In this document: positions 1-9,232 of the stretch, in pieces
Layout: each line of letters begins with the position of its first letter
Position numbering within the stretch: position 1 is the first letter of the stretch
Source of the DNA: an uncultured Pseudomonadota bacterium
GTDB lineage: Bacteria; Myxococcota_A; Bradymonadia; Bradymonadales; GCA-2716585
Assembly: GCA_937123825.1 (NCBI GenBank)
Contig: CAKZKQ010000015.1
Location: 1 to 47,325, forward strand
Direction: 5' to 3'
DNA: 47,325 nt
The notes under the pieces: model-generated
The model's database searches: none
Seen by the model: only the letters and a program-made list of their open reading frames with translations
Told to the model about the DNA's origin: nothing
Position numbers and translations under genes: made by a program

Positions 1-702
1 ATGCTGGGCGCGGTCGCCTGCTCTGATGACAGTGATGACACCGGCGGCGGCGCTGTGGTGAACAACGCCGACAACAACGACACCAACAACGATCAAAACA
101 ACGACACCAACAACGACCAGAACAACGACGTCAACAACGACGGCCCGGTCTGCGGCGACGGTCAGTGCGATGACGGCGAGGACATCGCCTCGTGTGCACC
201 GGATTGCGCACCTGAAGGACCGTTTTGCGGCGACGATGTGTGTGAGGGCGGCGAAAACGCCGACAACTGCCCCCAGGACTGCGACGACGACACTGGCCCC
301 GAGTGTGGCAACGGCACTTGCGAAGAGGGGGAAACTGCCGACAACTGCCCCCAGGACTGCGACGAGGCGCCCAACAACGACACTCCCGCGACCTGTGAAG
401 ATCTGGGCACCACGGCCTGCTTCAGCAACTTTGACTGCGAAGACGCCGCCGATCGTTGCGAAAACGTCTCGGAAGACGAGATCGAACTGCCCTGCTGTGT
501 GCCCGGCGAGCGCGGCGCGTCCCAGCCTGGCGAAGACTGCACGGCTGCCGAAGACTGCGAAAGCGGTGTGTGCATCGAAGGCGACACCCTCCAGGCCTGC
601 TCCCAGGAGTGCGAAGAGGGCGAAGACGACACCTGCCCCGAAGGCATGAAGCGCTGCATCGTCATCGGCGGCATCGGCGGCTGGTGCTTCCCCGAGCAGT
701 GA
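1..702 (+). CDS. Cys-rich NND-spacer lipoprotein, 5' end cut by window
   Basis: Secreted, probably lipid-anchored protein of unknown function. The first codon in the window is an ATG, but only six residues (MLGAVA) precede the Cys-Ser lipobox position, with no basic n-region. The true start and most of the signal peptide therefore probably lie upstream, and the entry is partial. After the cysteine comes an acidic stretch, then an Asn-Asn-Asp spacer (about residues 20-47), then three CGxGxCxxGExxxxCxxDC repeats (about 50-68, 75-94 and 101-120). A C-terminal Cys-rich domain follows, ending EGMKRCIVIGGIGGWC. The repeats resemble short disulfide-knotted modules common in myxobacterial surface proteins. 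Codon use is normal for the window. The gene converges on the hydrolase at 718 with a 15-nt gap. The reading frame is clear, and the lipoprotein assignment is likely. Confidence 0.8.
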   Translation: MLGAVACSDDSDDTGGGAVVNNADNNDTNNDQNNDTNNDQNNDVNNDGPVCGDGQCDDGEDIASCAPDCAPEGPFCGDDVCEGGENADNCPQDCDDDTGPECGNGTCEEGETADNCPQDCDEAPNNDTPATCEDLGTTACFSNFDCEDAADRCENVSEDEIELPCCVPGERGASQPGEDCTAAEDCESGVCIEGDTLQACSQECEEGEDDTCPEGMKRCIVIGGIGGWCFPEQ

Positions 703-717
703 GCCCAGACCCACCGC

Positions 718-1479
718 TCAAGACCAGCACACCGACAGACAGGTCAGGGCGCCATCCATCTTATTGAACTCGGAGGCGTCCACCTCGACCACTTCCCACC
801 CCAGAGCGTTAATTTGCTCTGCCGTTTGTGGACACCCCGGCGGCATCAGCACCGACGCGCCGATTCTGAGCACATTGGCCGCCACGGCCTCCTGGCGCGG
901 CACGCTCAAGACCCTGGCAACCCCTGCAAAAACGTCAGGCTCAAGCGCCCCTTCCAGAACCAGCACGCAGTCCTCGTCGATGGCTGTGGCCACGCTCTTG
1001 AGGTGCAACGCATCGCCCACATCCACCGCCACGACCTCCACTCCAAAAGCGCGACCCAGCGCCTCGATCCCTCCTGCATCGCTGCGCGACGAGCGCCCCA
1101 CAAAAAACCGATCCCCCAGCCTCAACACATCGCCGCCATCGAGCCGCCCAGCGCCATCCATGTCCAAGCACTCCAGCTTTGTCTTCAACACCCGACCGAC
1201 GCTCTCTACCTCTGGCTGGCGCACCACAGCGCCGGGGCGAGTCAGCAAAGCACGACCATTGAAGACCACGGCGCAGTCTTCCACAAAGCAGGCATCGGGC
1301 TGCCCTTTGAGCGCAGGCAGCACTGTGACCTTCAGACCCGCCGCCCGCAGCGCCGCCACGTAGCTGGCGTGCTGCCTGGCCGCCAGCGTCGGCTCGGCGT
1401 CGCACCAGCCGCGGCGCGTCAAAGCGCCACCCAGTTCAGCGCAGGGCTGACGAACCAACGCATGGGTCGGGTTGAACAT
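718..1479 (-). CDS. DDAH-family dimethylarginine dimethylaminohydrolase-like protein
   Basis: Predicted cytosolic amidinotransferase-superfamily hydrolase, 253 aa, about the normal size for N(G),N(G)-dimethylarginine dimethylaminohydrolase (converts methylated arginine to citrulline plus methylamine). Family landmarks appear in order: PDACFVEDCAVV near the N-terminal third, LDGGDVLRLG, the catalytic-His motif ALHLKSV, and the catalytic-Cys motif GALTCLSV close to the C-terminus. The start was placed at the internal ATG (1479) because GGGAG sits five bases upstream. An in-frame ATG at 1497, adding six residues, is the alternative and has a weaker AAGG site. Arginine deiminase is much longer and lacks this compact layout. 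Substrate specificity cannot be read from sequence, and other small guanidino-modified amino acids are possible. Confidence 0.88.
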   Translation of the reverse strand: MFNPTHALVRQPCAELGGALTRRGWCDAEPTLAARQHASYVAALRAAGLKVTVLPALKGQPDACFVEDCAVVFNGRALLTRPGAVVRQPEVESVGRVLKTKLECLDMDGAGRLDGGDVLRLGDRFFVGRSSRSDAGGIEALGRAFGVEVVAVDVGDALHLKSVATAIDEDCVLVLEGALEPDVFAGVARVLSVPRQEAVAANVLRIGASVLMPPGCPQTAEQINALGWEVVEVDASEFNKMDGALTCLSVCWS

Positions 1480-1911
1480 GGCTTCTCCCGGGCGCATTTC
1501 AAGATGCCTTCACTGACCACCACGCCAGCGCAACAACAGAGACACGCAGCGCCACAAACGCCGCTCCCCATTCTTCTCCAACATATCACCTTACGCGGCG
1601 AATACTGCCACACCAACCCAACGACGAGCGGCCAGCAAAAGATTGGTTTGACTTGCCCCCTTGTGGAACGCTAGCCTGTATTTTGGCACGGATAAAACCA
1701 CTTCCCCAATGGCCAGGAAAACCATCGGCACACACCGTCGGAGGGTGTTGTGTCACTTGGTGTTGTGACCACCAAAACATGTTTTGAAGCAGCTCAGAGC
1801 GGACAAAAAATCAAGACCAGACGCTGAACACGCCGACATCGTTGGCTCAGCCCATGGACACGTGGCTTGCACGCTCTGAAATCCAAATCAGGACCCAACG
1901 GAGAAACTCAC
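1480..1911. other. Divergent intergenic region
   Basis: 432 bp between the divergent DDAH-like gene and the large lipoprotein, with no convincing gene. It holds a perfect 14-bp palindrome (1773-1786). Just before that are two 9-bp direct repeats GGTGTTGTG (1744-1752 and 1759-1767), within which GTCAC and GTGAC form an inverted pair. Both transcripts must start here. No confident -35/-10 pair was identified. Confidence 0.5.
1773..1786. promoter_or_regulatory. 14-bp perfect palindrome, candidate operator
   Basis: CAAAACATGTTTTG reads identically on both strands. It lies in the divergent spacer about 125 bp upstream of the 1912 start codon. Its AT-rich symmetry is typical of a dimeric regulator site. 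No bound factor can be named. Confidence 0.35.
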
Positions 1912-4900
1912 ATGCTCGACTCCAACTCGCCCTTGTGTCACTCGCCGCGCGCTGCGCGTCAGGCGTGGCGCAAGTTGTTGATGATTTTGACCGCCGCCTT
2001 GTTGGCCACCGCCGCTGTGGGTTGCGCCGACAGCGATGACGACAGCGATGACGTCAACAACGAAGCCAACAACGACGTCAACAACGACGAAAACAACGAC
2101 GAGAACAACGACGAGAACAACGACGAGAACAACGACGAGAACAACGACGTTCCCGACGAAGTTTGCGACGACGGCGAAGACAACGACGAAGACGGCGACA
2201 CCGACTGCGATGACGCAGACTGCGCCGATGACGCCGCGTGTGATGATCCGCCAGACGACGAAATCTGCGACGATGAGCAGGACAACGACGGCGACGGCGA
2301 TGTCGACTGCGACGACGACGATTGCAGCGAGGACGCTGACTGCCAGATCCTGCTGTGCATCGCCGTCTGCAACGACGTGACCGCCTGCCCCGAATTCACC
2401 GACCAGTGCGGCGAAGACGTCGTCAACGAGGTCAACGGGCGCTGCCAGACGGCCTGCGAAGTGGACGAAAACGCGCGCCAGGCCATCATCGCCGCTGGCG
2501 CCCTGGCTTGCGAACAAGCCGTGGCCGCCGCCATCATCAACTTCGAACTTGAAGAAGTCTGCGCCGGCGAAGACATCGAGATCTGCGACGACGGCGAGGA
2601 CAACGACGGCGATGAAGCCGTTGACTGCGCCGACGAAGACTGCGCCGCTGACGAGGCCTGCATCGAGGTCTGCGACGACGGCGAAGACAACGACGGCGAC
2701 GAGCTGGCCGACTGCGAAGATCCCGACTGCGAAGGCACCCCCGCCTGCACCGAGATCTGCAACGACGGCGAGGACAACGACGGCGACGAAGCTGTCGACT
2801 GCGCCGACCCCGACTGCGAAGGCACCCTTGAGTGCACCGAGATCTGCGACGACAACGAAGACAACGATGGCGACGAAGCTGTCGACTGCGCCGATGAAGA
2901 CTGCGCTGACGCCCCCGAGTGTCAGGAGATCTGCGACGACGAAGAAGACAACGACGGCGACATGCTGACCGACTGCGATGACCCCGACTGCGCCGACGAC
3001 ATCGCCTGCGCCGTGGAAATCTGCGACGACGACGAAGACAACGACGGCGACGAAGCCATCGACTGCGAAGACGAAGATTGCCTCGGTGCCCCCAACTGCA
3101 TCGACGCCACGCCGATCGCCGCTCAGGGCGAGTCCATCAACTTTGAGGGCTCCCTCGACGCCGAAGATCCCACCTGGCAGCGCCCCGGCGCCGACTGCGC
3201 ACCGCGCAACTTCCCCAACGACAACCTCTTTGACACCTTCGCCATCGTCAACGACGGCGAAGCTCCCCAGCGCGTCACCATCACGGCGGCCTGGGGCGGT
3301 GACAGCTTCCTGCACCTCTTCAGCTCGCCCTTCGATCCCGAAAACTTCGATCAATGCATCGTCGGCGACGATGACTTTAATGGCCTGCTTGGCAGCCAGA
3401 TCGCTGAAGCTGAGATCCAGCCCGGCGAAGTGCTGACCATTGTCGGCTCGACCTTTGGCACGACCCCCACTGGCGCCTACACCATTGAGGTCGCCACCCT
3501 CCTGCCCCCCGAAGACGCCTGCGATGACGAGCAAGACAACGACGAAGACGGCGACATCGACTGCGATGACTCCGACTGCGACGCCAGCCCGCTTTGCGTT
3601 GAGCAGGTCTGCGACGACGGCGAGGACAGCGACGGTGATGAACTGACCGATTGCGCCGACCCCGACTGCGCTGACGCCCCTGAGTGCCAGGAAGTCTGCG
3701 ACGACCAGGAAGACAACGACCTGGATGAGCTGACCGACTGCGATGACCCCGACTGCGCCGAAGACGCCTTCTGCCTCGCCGCCATCTGTGAAGAGGTCAT
3801 CCAGCCCGAGACCATCACTGGCCCCATCACCATCGAAGGCGACAGCACCGAAGGTGAAAACAACTTTGTGGGCTCCTGCAACGGCAACGGCAACGAAGAC
3901 GTCTACGCCCTGACCGTCGAAGCCGACACCCCTGTCTGCATCGACACCGCTGGCTCTGCCATCGACACCGTCCTCTACGTCCGCGAAGACTGCATTGACG
4001 TCGAGAGCGAGGTCATCTGCAACGACGACGCCATCGGACTCCAATCCCAGGTCGAGTTCGACGCGGTGACCGGCACCACCTACAGTGTCTTCGTGGACGC
4101 CTTCCGGGGTGGGGGTGCCTACTCCCTCAACGTCCGCTTTGGCCTGTGCAACGAAGCCGTCTGCGACGACGGCGAGGACGACGACGGCGACGAACTGGTC
4201 GACTGCGATGACCCCGACTGCGAAGGCGCCGAGGCCTGCATCGAGTCCATCTGCGATGACGGCGAAGACGACGACGGTGACGAGCTGGTCGACTGTGATG
4301 ACCCCGACTGCGAAGGCGCTGACGCCTGTGTCGAGTCCATCTGCGGCGACGGCGAGGACAACGACGGCGACGAACTGGTCGACTGCGCCGATGATGACTG
4401 TGTTGACGCCCCTGAGTGCCAGGAAGTCTGCGACGACCAGGAAGACAACGACCTCGACGGCGACTTCGACTGTGATGACTCCGACTGCGCCGAAGATCCC
4501 TTCTGCCTCGCCGCCATCTGCGAAGAGGTCATCCAGCCCGAGGCCATCACCGCCGAAGGCACCTTCACCGGTGACACCACCGAGGCGCCCAACAACTTCA
4601 CCGCCAGCGACGCCTGCTTCAGCCGCGGCGCCGGTGGTGAGGAAGTCTACGCCCTGAGCGTTGAGGCCGAGACCACCGTCTGCGTCAGCACCGTGGGCTC
4701 CGAGTTCGACACCGTCCTCTACGTCCGCGAAGACTGCGCCGACGCCAACAGCGAGGTCATCTGCAACGACGACGTCGGCGGCGGCGTCTTCCAGTCTGAA
4801 CTCGAGTTTGTCGCCTCTCCCGACATCGAGTACAGCGTCTGTGTTGATGCCTTCCGCAACGGTGGCCTCTACACCATGGAGGTCAGCTTTGGCCCCTGCG

Positions 4901-5232
4901 GCGGCGGTGACGAAGGCTTTGACGCCGAGCGCGTCCAGCAGGTCTTCTCTGAGTCCTGCGGCGGCGGCTTCTGCCACACCGGCGGCGTCAGCGCTGGCGG
5001 TCTCAACCTCGATGACTTCCAGGCCACCACCGTCGGCATCCCCTCCAGCGCCCCTGGTCTGAACCAGATTGAGGCTGGCGACGCCGACGCGTCCTACATC
5101 ATCAACAAGCTTGAGGGCACTCAGGCAGATGTGGGCGGCGGCGGCAGCACCATGCCGCTTGGCCGTGGTCAACTGGACCAGGCCGACATCGACGGCATCC
5201 GCGCCTTCATCAACGGCCTCGACCCCCTCTGA
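1912..5232 (+). CDS. Large acidic lipoprotein: 15 CDD-type repeats, PPC-like domains, CX4CH cytochrome-like tail
   Basis: 1106-aa exported protein of unknown role. The start at 1912 is chosen because GGAG (1900-1903) lies eight bases upstream; an in-frame start at 1867 exists but would lengthen the n-region. The signal peptide ends at a lipobox-like AAVGC. An NND/DENN spacer follows (about residues 48-80), then 15 repeats of about 29 aa of the form CDDGEDNDGDExxDCxDxDC, which look Ca2+-binding and disulfide-rich. These come in blocks of 2, 6, 3 and 4, separated by a helical Cys-rich domain and beta-rich domains. The second and third beta domains (about 626-745 and 870-998) resemble bacterial pre-peptidase C-terminal domains. 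The last 100 residues have SCGGGFCHTGG and, later, STMPLGRGQL followed by a helix. This matches a small c-type-cytochrome-like domain common in deltaproteobacteria and planctomycetes. Probable cell-surface anchoring. Confidence 0.88.
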   Translation: MLDSNSPLCHSPRAARQAWRKLLMILTAALLATAAVGCADSDDDSDDVNNEANNDVNNDENNDENNDENNDENNDENNDVPDEVCDDGEDNDEDGDTDCDDADCADDAACDDPPDDEICDDEQDNDGDGDVDCDDDDCSEDADCQILLCIAVCNDVTACPEFTDQCGEDVVNEVNGRCQTACEVDENARQAIIAAGALACEQAVAAAIINFELEEVCAGEDIEICDDGEDNDGDEAVDCADEDCAADEACIEVCDDGEDNDGDELADCEDPDCEGTPACTEICNDGEDNDGDEAVDCADPDCEGTLECTEICDDNEDNDGDEAVDCADEDCADAPECQEICDDEEDNDGDMLTDCDDPDCADDIACAVEICDDDEDNDGDEAIDCEDEDCLGAPNCIDATPIAAQGESINFEGSLDAEDPTWQRPGADCAPRNFPNDNLFDTFAIVNDGEAPQRVTITAAWGGDSFLHLFSSPFDPENFDQCIVGDDDFNGLLGSQIAEAEIQPGEVLTIVGSTFGTTPTGAYTIEVATLLPPEDACDDEQDNDEDGDIDCDDSDCDASPLCVEQVCDDGEDSDGDELTDCADPDCADAPECQEVCDDQEDNDLDELTDCDDPDCAEDAFCLAAICEEVIQPETITGPITIEGDSTEGENNFVGSCNGNGNEDVYALTVEADTPVCIDTAGSAIDTVLYVREDCIDVESEVICNDDAIGLQSQVEFDAVTGTTYSVFVDAFRGGGAYSLNVRFGLCNEAVCDDGEDDDGDELVDCDDPDCEGAEACIESICDDGEDDDGDELVDCDDPDCEGADACVESICGDGEDNDGDELVDCADDDCVDAPECQEVCDDQEDNDLDGDFDCDDSDCAEDPFCLAAICEEVIQPEAITAEGTFTGDTTEAPNNFTASDACFSRGAGGEEVYALSVEAETTVCVSTVGSEFDTVLYVREDCADANSEVICNDDVGGGVFQSELEFVASPDIEYSVCVDAFRNGGLYTMEVSFGPCGGGDEGFDAERVQQVFSESCGGGFCHTGGVSAGGLNLDDFQATTVGIPSSAPGLNQIEAGDADASYIINKLEGTQADVGGGGSTMPLGRGQLDQADIDGIRAFINGLDPL
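2053..2151 (+). repeat. In-frame microsatellite encoding the NND/DENN spacer
   Basis: Tandem units of 9-12 bp built on AACAACGAC. The core (2086-2148) is a run of near-perfect 12-bp units GACGAGAACAAC encoding Asp-Glu-Asn-Asn. All units are multiples of three, so copy-number change would keep the frame and only alter spacer length. Confidence 0.85.
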
Positions 5233-5251
5233 GCCTCGCTCAGCCCTTGCT

Positions 5252-5271
5252 CCCGGCCCAATCTGGCCGGG
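5252..5271 (+). terminator. Candidate hairpin terminator after the large lipoprotein gene
   Basis: A perfect 7-bp stem CCCGGCC/GGCCGGG with a 6-nt loop, 20 nt after the stop codon. No run of T follows, so intrinsic termination would be weak. Confidence 0.4.
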
Positions 5272-5393
5272 GGCACAATTTCCCCACCCACAAAGCACGC
5301 CCTTCGAAGACGCCGCGCGCGCTGGGACATTCTGGCCCAGCACCCTGCGGCGTCGTATACTCTGGAACCTCAACTTCCATGAAGGACGCGCCC

Positions 5394-6140
5394 ATGAACA
5401 AGCTCCTCGCCGTTGTCGCCTTTGCCCTCTTCTGTCTGCTGGCCTCCCCCGCAGCGGCCCAGGACGATGTCCGGCCCTGTCAGGGCGATGGCAGCAGCAT
5501 CGTGGCGTGGTCGGTCAGCGGCTTTGAGTTTGGCATGGCCGCCTCGCTGGCGCTGCGCTTTACACAAACCATCGACCCGGAGACCGACACCGGCGGCGAA
5601 GCCATTTTGCAGCTGATGCCGTGGGTCACAGGGCTGGCGGGCGGGTTTTCGGCGTGGTGTCTGGAGTTGGACTACCGCCCCGCCACCGCCGTCCACGCGG
5701 CCCTCTGGACGGGCTTTGACATGTTTTTGCTGGGGGCGATCATCGACCGGGCCGGCACCGGTGGTGAATTGGGCACCACAACCGCGGTGCTGACCACGGT
5801 GGGGGCGCTGGCCGGAGGCGTGTTTGGCGCCACGGCGGTCGGTGACGGCGGGGATGGCAGTTGGGCGTGGTTCTTTGGCGGACCGCCCGCTGGCGCCGGA
5901 CTGGGCCTGGTGGCCGAGGTCGTCTTTTTGTTGGTCGATGCGCTGGGCAACAATGGCCGAAACTTTGAAAAAGGCTTCATACCCATCGCCTTTGGCGCCG
6001 TCACGCTGGGGCTTGGCGCGATGACCGTGGGGACGCTCCTGACCCAGGACAGCATGACCCTGCGCCGCCCCGACGCGCCCGACCACCTGCTGGCAGGCCC
6101 CTCAACGCCCCCTCTGATGGGCGCCACCTGGCAGTGGTGA
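5394..6140 (+). CDS. Signal-peptide-bearing hydrophobic protein of unknown function
   Basis: 248 aa. Start chosen at the ATG preceded by GAAGGA seven bases upstream; an upstream in-frame ATG at 5379 is less well placed. An N-terminal signal peptide (MNKLLAVVAFALFCLLASP, then AAAQDD) predicts cleavage after the alanines. The mature part is rich in Gly and Ala, with about four hydrophobic segments alternating with short polar loops (for example LMPWVTGLAGGFSAW and PIAFGAVTLGLGAMTVG). It is probably an inner-membrane protein. No family was recognised. It follows the large lipoprotein on the same strand after 161 bp containing a candidate terminator, so it may have its own promoter. The long palindromic element begins 34 bp after its stop. 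Confidence 0.75.
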   Translation: MNKLLAVVAFALFCLLASPAAAQDDVRPCQGDGSSIVAWSVSGFEFGMAASLALRFTQTIDPETDTGGEAILQLMPWVTGLAGGFSAWCLELDYRPATAVHAALWTGFDMFLLGAIIDRAGTGGELGTTTAVLTTVGALAGGVFGATAVGDGGDGSWAWFFGGPPAGAGLGLVAEVVFLLVDALGNNGRNFEKGFIPIAFGAVTLGLGAMTVGTLLTQDSMTLRRPDAPDHLLAGPSTPPLMGATWQW

Positions 6141-6173
6141 GCCTCAACTCAAAGCGCAGCACACCGGCGGCAA

Positions 6174-6307
6174 GGCCAACGAAGGGCTTGCGGGTTTGGC
6201 GGGCGAACGCATGTGAGCGGGCCGGAGTTGGCCTTGACCGGCAGCGGGCCGACGTTGGCCCAGCTCGCGTCCGCTCGCTCGCCAGACCCGCAAGCCCCTC
6301 GTCGGCC
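6174..6307. repeat. 134-bp palindromic element with 36-bp arms
   Basis: Arms at 6174-6209 and 6272-6307 are inverted copies that differ at five positions, all transitions. The 62-bp centre holds two direct 15-bp copies of GGGCCNNNGTTGGCC (6219-6233 and 6246-6260), each near-palindromic. It lies between convergent genes ending at 6140 and 6335. It could be a MITE-like element, an extended bidirectional terminator, or an intergenic repeat family. Confidence 0.7.
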
Positions 6308-6334
6308 CTATCCAGACATTGTAAAAGGCGGGAT

Positions 6335-7633
6335 TCAGCGCGGCAGGTAGTCGGAGTTCTCGCTCCAGTCGCCGTCGGGATACCAGAAGAGCGAGAGCGC
6401 GCCGTCGGCCATCCGAGCGACGACATCGGGGGCGACGCGGTCGTCGATCGCCGGGCAGCCCCAGGACTCCAGGGCGTGGCCGTGCTGCTGGACATACTCG
6501 GGGCGGCTGCCCGCCGAGGGGTGCATGACGATGTCGCGGCGACGGACCAACTCGTTGTAGCCCTCTTCCAGACCATGCAACTCGTGCGAGATGCCAAAGT
6601 CACCCACGTAACGCACGCCCGTCACCAACATCCCCAAACTCGACTGGTGGCTCTCGGGGATGTTCGAGAAGACCACCGACTCGCCCACATCATCCGAGCT
6701 TGAGGACGCCTCTCCGTGGGCCACGTGGAGGTTCCAGAGCAGATCGCCGCTGGACAGGTCCACGATCCACTGACGGCGCAGCGAGGAGTGCATGGAGAAG
6801 TCGGTGATGACGTAGTCAAAGCGCTCAGTGTCGCCGCGCTCCCAACCCACGCCAAAGGCATAGACGGCGTCGTAGGCCAGCATCTCGTTGATGCCCAGCG
6901 CCTCCAGATCCGAGGCCGTCGTCAGGTTGATGCGCAGCGTGTAATCGCCCGCCAGCGGCGTGCCGCCGCCATCAACCCAGGTGTCGGCCACGACCCAGTA
7001 GAGGCCGGGCTCCACAAAACTGCCCGCGCGCCAGTGGCCACGATCAACGCAGTCCCCCGCGTCCTGCGAGCGCAGCAGGTGGATGTCCACATCCGCCCCC
7101 TGGCCCATGCCGACAAGGTCGAGCGACAAGAAGCCCGCCTCGGCCACCTCAACGCGGTAGAGCTGCTCGGCCCCTGACTCGTTGACGTCCGGCGCGCAGC
7201 CATAGCTGTCAAACTGACTGCGCTCAAGACCGGTCGTGGTGGCCTCGTGCGTGAACGGGAAGGCATCGACACAGACCGCACCGTCGGGACACGGCGGCGG
7301 CTCCTGAGGCTCTTCGTCGGGCGGATCATCCACCGGCGGCTCGTCCACTGGAGGCTCATCGACCGGCGGATCTTCCGGATCGGGCTCCTCATCGGGCGGA
7401 TCCACGGGATCCTGAGGCTCCTCGGGCTCCTCATCGGGAGGATCCACCGGCGGCTCGTCCACTGGAGGCTCCGGGTCGTCGTCCGGCAACGGGTCCGTGT
7501 CGGGCGGCTCGGGGTTGTCCTGTGGGTCGCTCTGCTCTTGTTGCGAGTCGGGGTCCACAACCGGATCCGTCGGCTGCTGGGACGAGCACGCCACAAGGAG
7601 CGCCAAAGCTCCAAGGAGGGCAATCCGTATCAT
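6335..7633 (-). CDS. Lipoprotein with P/E/D stalk and YkuD_2-type murein L,D-transpeptidase domain
   Basis: 432 aa. The signal peptide ends in LLVAC (Cys16), so the protein is lipid-anchored. Residues about 17-115 are a low-complexity stalk of repeated PPVDEPPVD and PPDEEPE units. A beta-rich PPC-like domain follows (about 120-235, with YRVEVAEAGFLSLDL and DVDIHLLRS). The C-terminal part (about 245-432) carries the landmarks of the murein L,D-transpeptidase catalytic family: SSLGMLVTGVRYVGDFG, ISHELHGLE, DIVMHPS and the catalytic-Cys box ESWGCPAI. Expected activity is formation or remodelling of meso-DAP cross-links in peptidoglycan in the periplasm. The stalk probably lets the enzyme reach the wall from its membrane anchor. 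Convergent with the gene ending at 6140 across the palindromic element; divergent from the reductase at 7869. Family assignment is confident, exact substrate is not. Confidence 0.85.
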   Translation of the reverse strand: MIRIALLGALALLVACSSQQPTDPVVDPDSQQEQSDPQDNPEPPDTDPLPDDDPEPPVDEPPVDPPDEEPEEPQDPVDPPDEEPDPEDPPVDEPPVDEPPVDDPPDEEPQEPPPCPDGAVCVDAFPFTHEATTTGLERSQFDSYGCAPDVNESGAEQLYRVEVAEAGFLSLDLVGMGQGADVDIHLLRSQDAGDCVDRGHWRAGSFVEPGLYWVVADTWVDGGGTPLAGDYTLRINLTTASDLEALGINEMLAYDAVYAFGVGWERGDTERFDYVITDFSMHSSLRRQWIVDLSSGDLLWNLHVAHGEASSSSDDVGESVVFSNIPESHQSSLGMLVTGVRYVGDFGISHELHGLEEGYNELVRRRDIVMHPSAGSRPEYVQQHGHALESWGCPAIDDRVAPDVVARMADGALSLFWYPDGDWSENSDYLPR

Positions 7634-7868
7634 AAAGGGGAACCTTTCAATGCGATGCTGTTAACACGCGCCAACCATCTGACGTCATTTAAACCCGGTC
7701 GCCTTGATAAGACAACATCCAGGACACCCAAGACCCACAAAAGAGGCCCAAACCGTTGTTCAAACAGAATAACCCGACCCGCAGAAGCTGTTGTTTGTCT
7801 GTTCTTGGCGCTACACTGATCCACAACGGCTCACACACAGCCACAACCCAACATGATTGAGGACGGTC

Positions 7869-9077
<1,209 letters not shown>

Positions 9078-9232
9078 CCTCCTCTCTCACCACCCGGGCC
9101 GCCCTGCCGCATACGCACAAGAGCGGCCCTGCGCTGCCTCCAAGACCCCAAGGGCTTTTGACACCAACGCAGATCTGGCATCACTGTGGACACAAGGTTA
9201 AGACCTCCTCCAACCCACACCCCGATCTGCGC

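Noticed and set aside
718..1479. Arginine deiminase
   Set aside because: Much shorter than ADI and carries the DDAH arrangement of FVED, LDGGDV, LHLKS and the C-terminal Cys.
2053..2151. CRISPR-like or satellite array
   Set aside because: Units of 9-12 bp without spacers, fully in frame within a coding sequence.
2578..4510. 87-bp periodic repeats as a CRISPR array
   Set aside because: The periodicity reflects 29-aa protein repeats. Third-position changes are frequent and no constant direct repeat exists.
1888..5373. 1161-codon open frame antisense to the large lipoprotein gene
   Set aside because: Made of Val/Ala/Asp repeats mirrored from GAC/GAA-rich repeats on the other strand. The plus strand has a signal peptide, lipobox, domains and a ribosome site.
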